In this document: positions 6,520 through 6,722 of the stretch, in pieces
Numbering within the stretch: the first letter of the stretch is position 1
How the letters are laid out: every line of letters starts with the position of its first letter
Assembly: GCA_900552395.1 (NCBI GenBank)
Contig: URZJ01000098.1
Span: 1 to 6,722, forward strand
DNA from: an uncultured Collinsella sp.
Lineage (GTDB): Bacteria; Actinomycetota; Coriobacteriia; Coriobacteriales; Coriobacteriaceae
DNA length: 6,722 bases
Direction of reading: 5' to 3'
Notes under the pieces: model-generated
What the model was told of the DNA's origin: nothing
The model's input: the letters and a program-made list of their open reading frames with translations, nothing else
Databases searched by the model: none
Made by a program: the position numbers and the translations under genes

Positions 6520-6722
6520 CTAGGAGCGGGTTTCCATCTTGGCGTGGCACTTGGGGCAGGTGACGCGGATCTTGCCTTTGCCCTTGGGGACGGAGAGCAT
6601 CTGGCCGCAGTTGGGGCACTTGAGGTATGCTGTGGTCTTGCGACCCTTCCACATCTTCTTGGCCGTGCGCTTGGCACGCTCAAAGTCTTCCTTGCTGGTA
6701 CCGGCCATGCGCGAGGCGTTGG
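6520..6722 (-). CDS. Zinc-ribbon protein, C-terminal part (5' end outside window)
   Basis: The minus-strand frame is open from the right edge to the stop at 6520-6522. Counted from the internal ATG at 6708 there are 62 residues, with two cysteine pairs: CPNC (31-34) and CPKC (51-54), 16 residues apart, a classic zinc ribbon. The linker VPKGKGKIRV is basic. The upstream 20 residues are lysine and arginine rich with KGRKTTAYLKCPNC. I recognise the ending of small hypothetical proteins of Firmicutes and Actinomycetota that have two membrane helices followed by this basic zinc ribbon. On that model the ATG at 6708 is internal: the frame continues upstream as NASR, and no ribosome site is visible in the 14 bases available. 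The alternative is a free 62-residue zinc-ribbon protein. Molecular function is unknown. It converges on the amidohydrolase with a shared terminator. Confidence 0.82.
   Translation of the reverse strand, partial: NASRMAGTSKEDFERAKRTAKKMWKGRKTTAYLKCPNCGQMLSVPKGKGKIRVTCPKCHAKMETRS

Overview
The window looks like chromosomal DNA of a high-GC actinomycete. The class Coriobacteriia (a Collinsella-like gut anaerobe) is my best guess, from the strongly GC-ending codons, the gltBD pair and the style of the hypothetical genes. This is an inference from reading; no search was run.

Layout. Positions 1-816 are the 3' end of gltB (glutamate synthase large subunit). It is followed five bases later by a complete gltD (822-2303), so the left side is a classical NADPH-GOGAT operon for ammonia assimilation. 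A 352-base non-coding stretch follows. It opens with a strong hairpin just after gltD that has competing alternative pairings, and it closes with a possible ribosome-site-masking hairpin in front of an unrecognised 235-codon gene (2656-3363).

Positions 3364-4865 are the most unusual part. A 358-codon gene (about 3643-4719), read as an AbiEi-like N-terminal region joined to a DUF559/Vsr-like PD-(D/E)XK nuclease domain, lies between two clusters of one palindromic repeat. There are three units upstream (3405-3622) and two downstream (4728-4865). All five units have the same geometry: a 15-base arm, a 27-base variable centre and a 15-base inverted arm. Both clusters begin with the same subtype. 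The repeats and the nuclease-like gene may form one element, comparable in logic to REP sequences and their associated transposase, although nothing in the window proves a functional link.

Positions 5016-6386 encode a metal-dependent amidohydrolase of the imidazolonepropionase/Xaa-Pro-dipeptidase-like group with all expected metal ligands. It is convergent with a zinc-ribbon protein on the minus strand (6520 to the right edge, 5' end outside the window). A strong bidirectional terminator (6420-6457) separates them.

Genes working together: only gltB and gltD are a clear functional pair. The other genes are separated by 150-350 bases of non-coding or repeat DNA and look like independent units.
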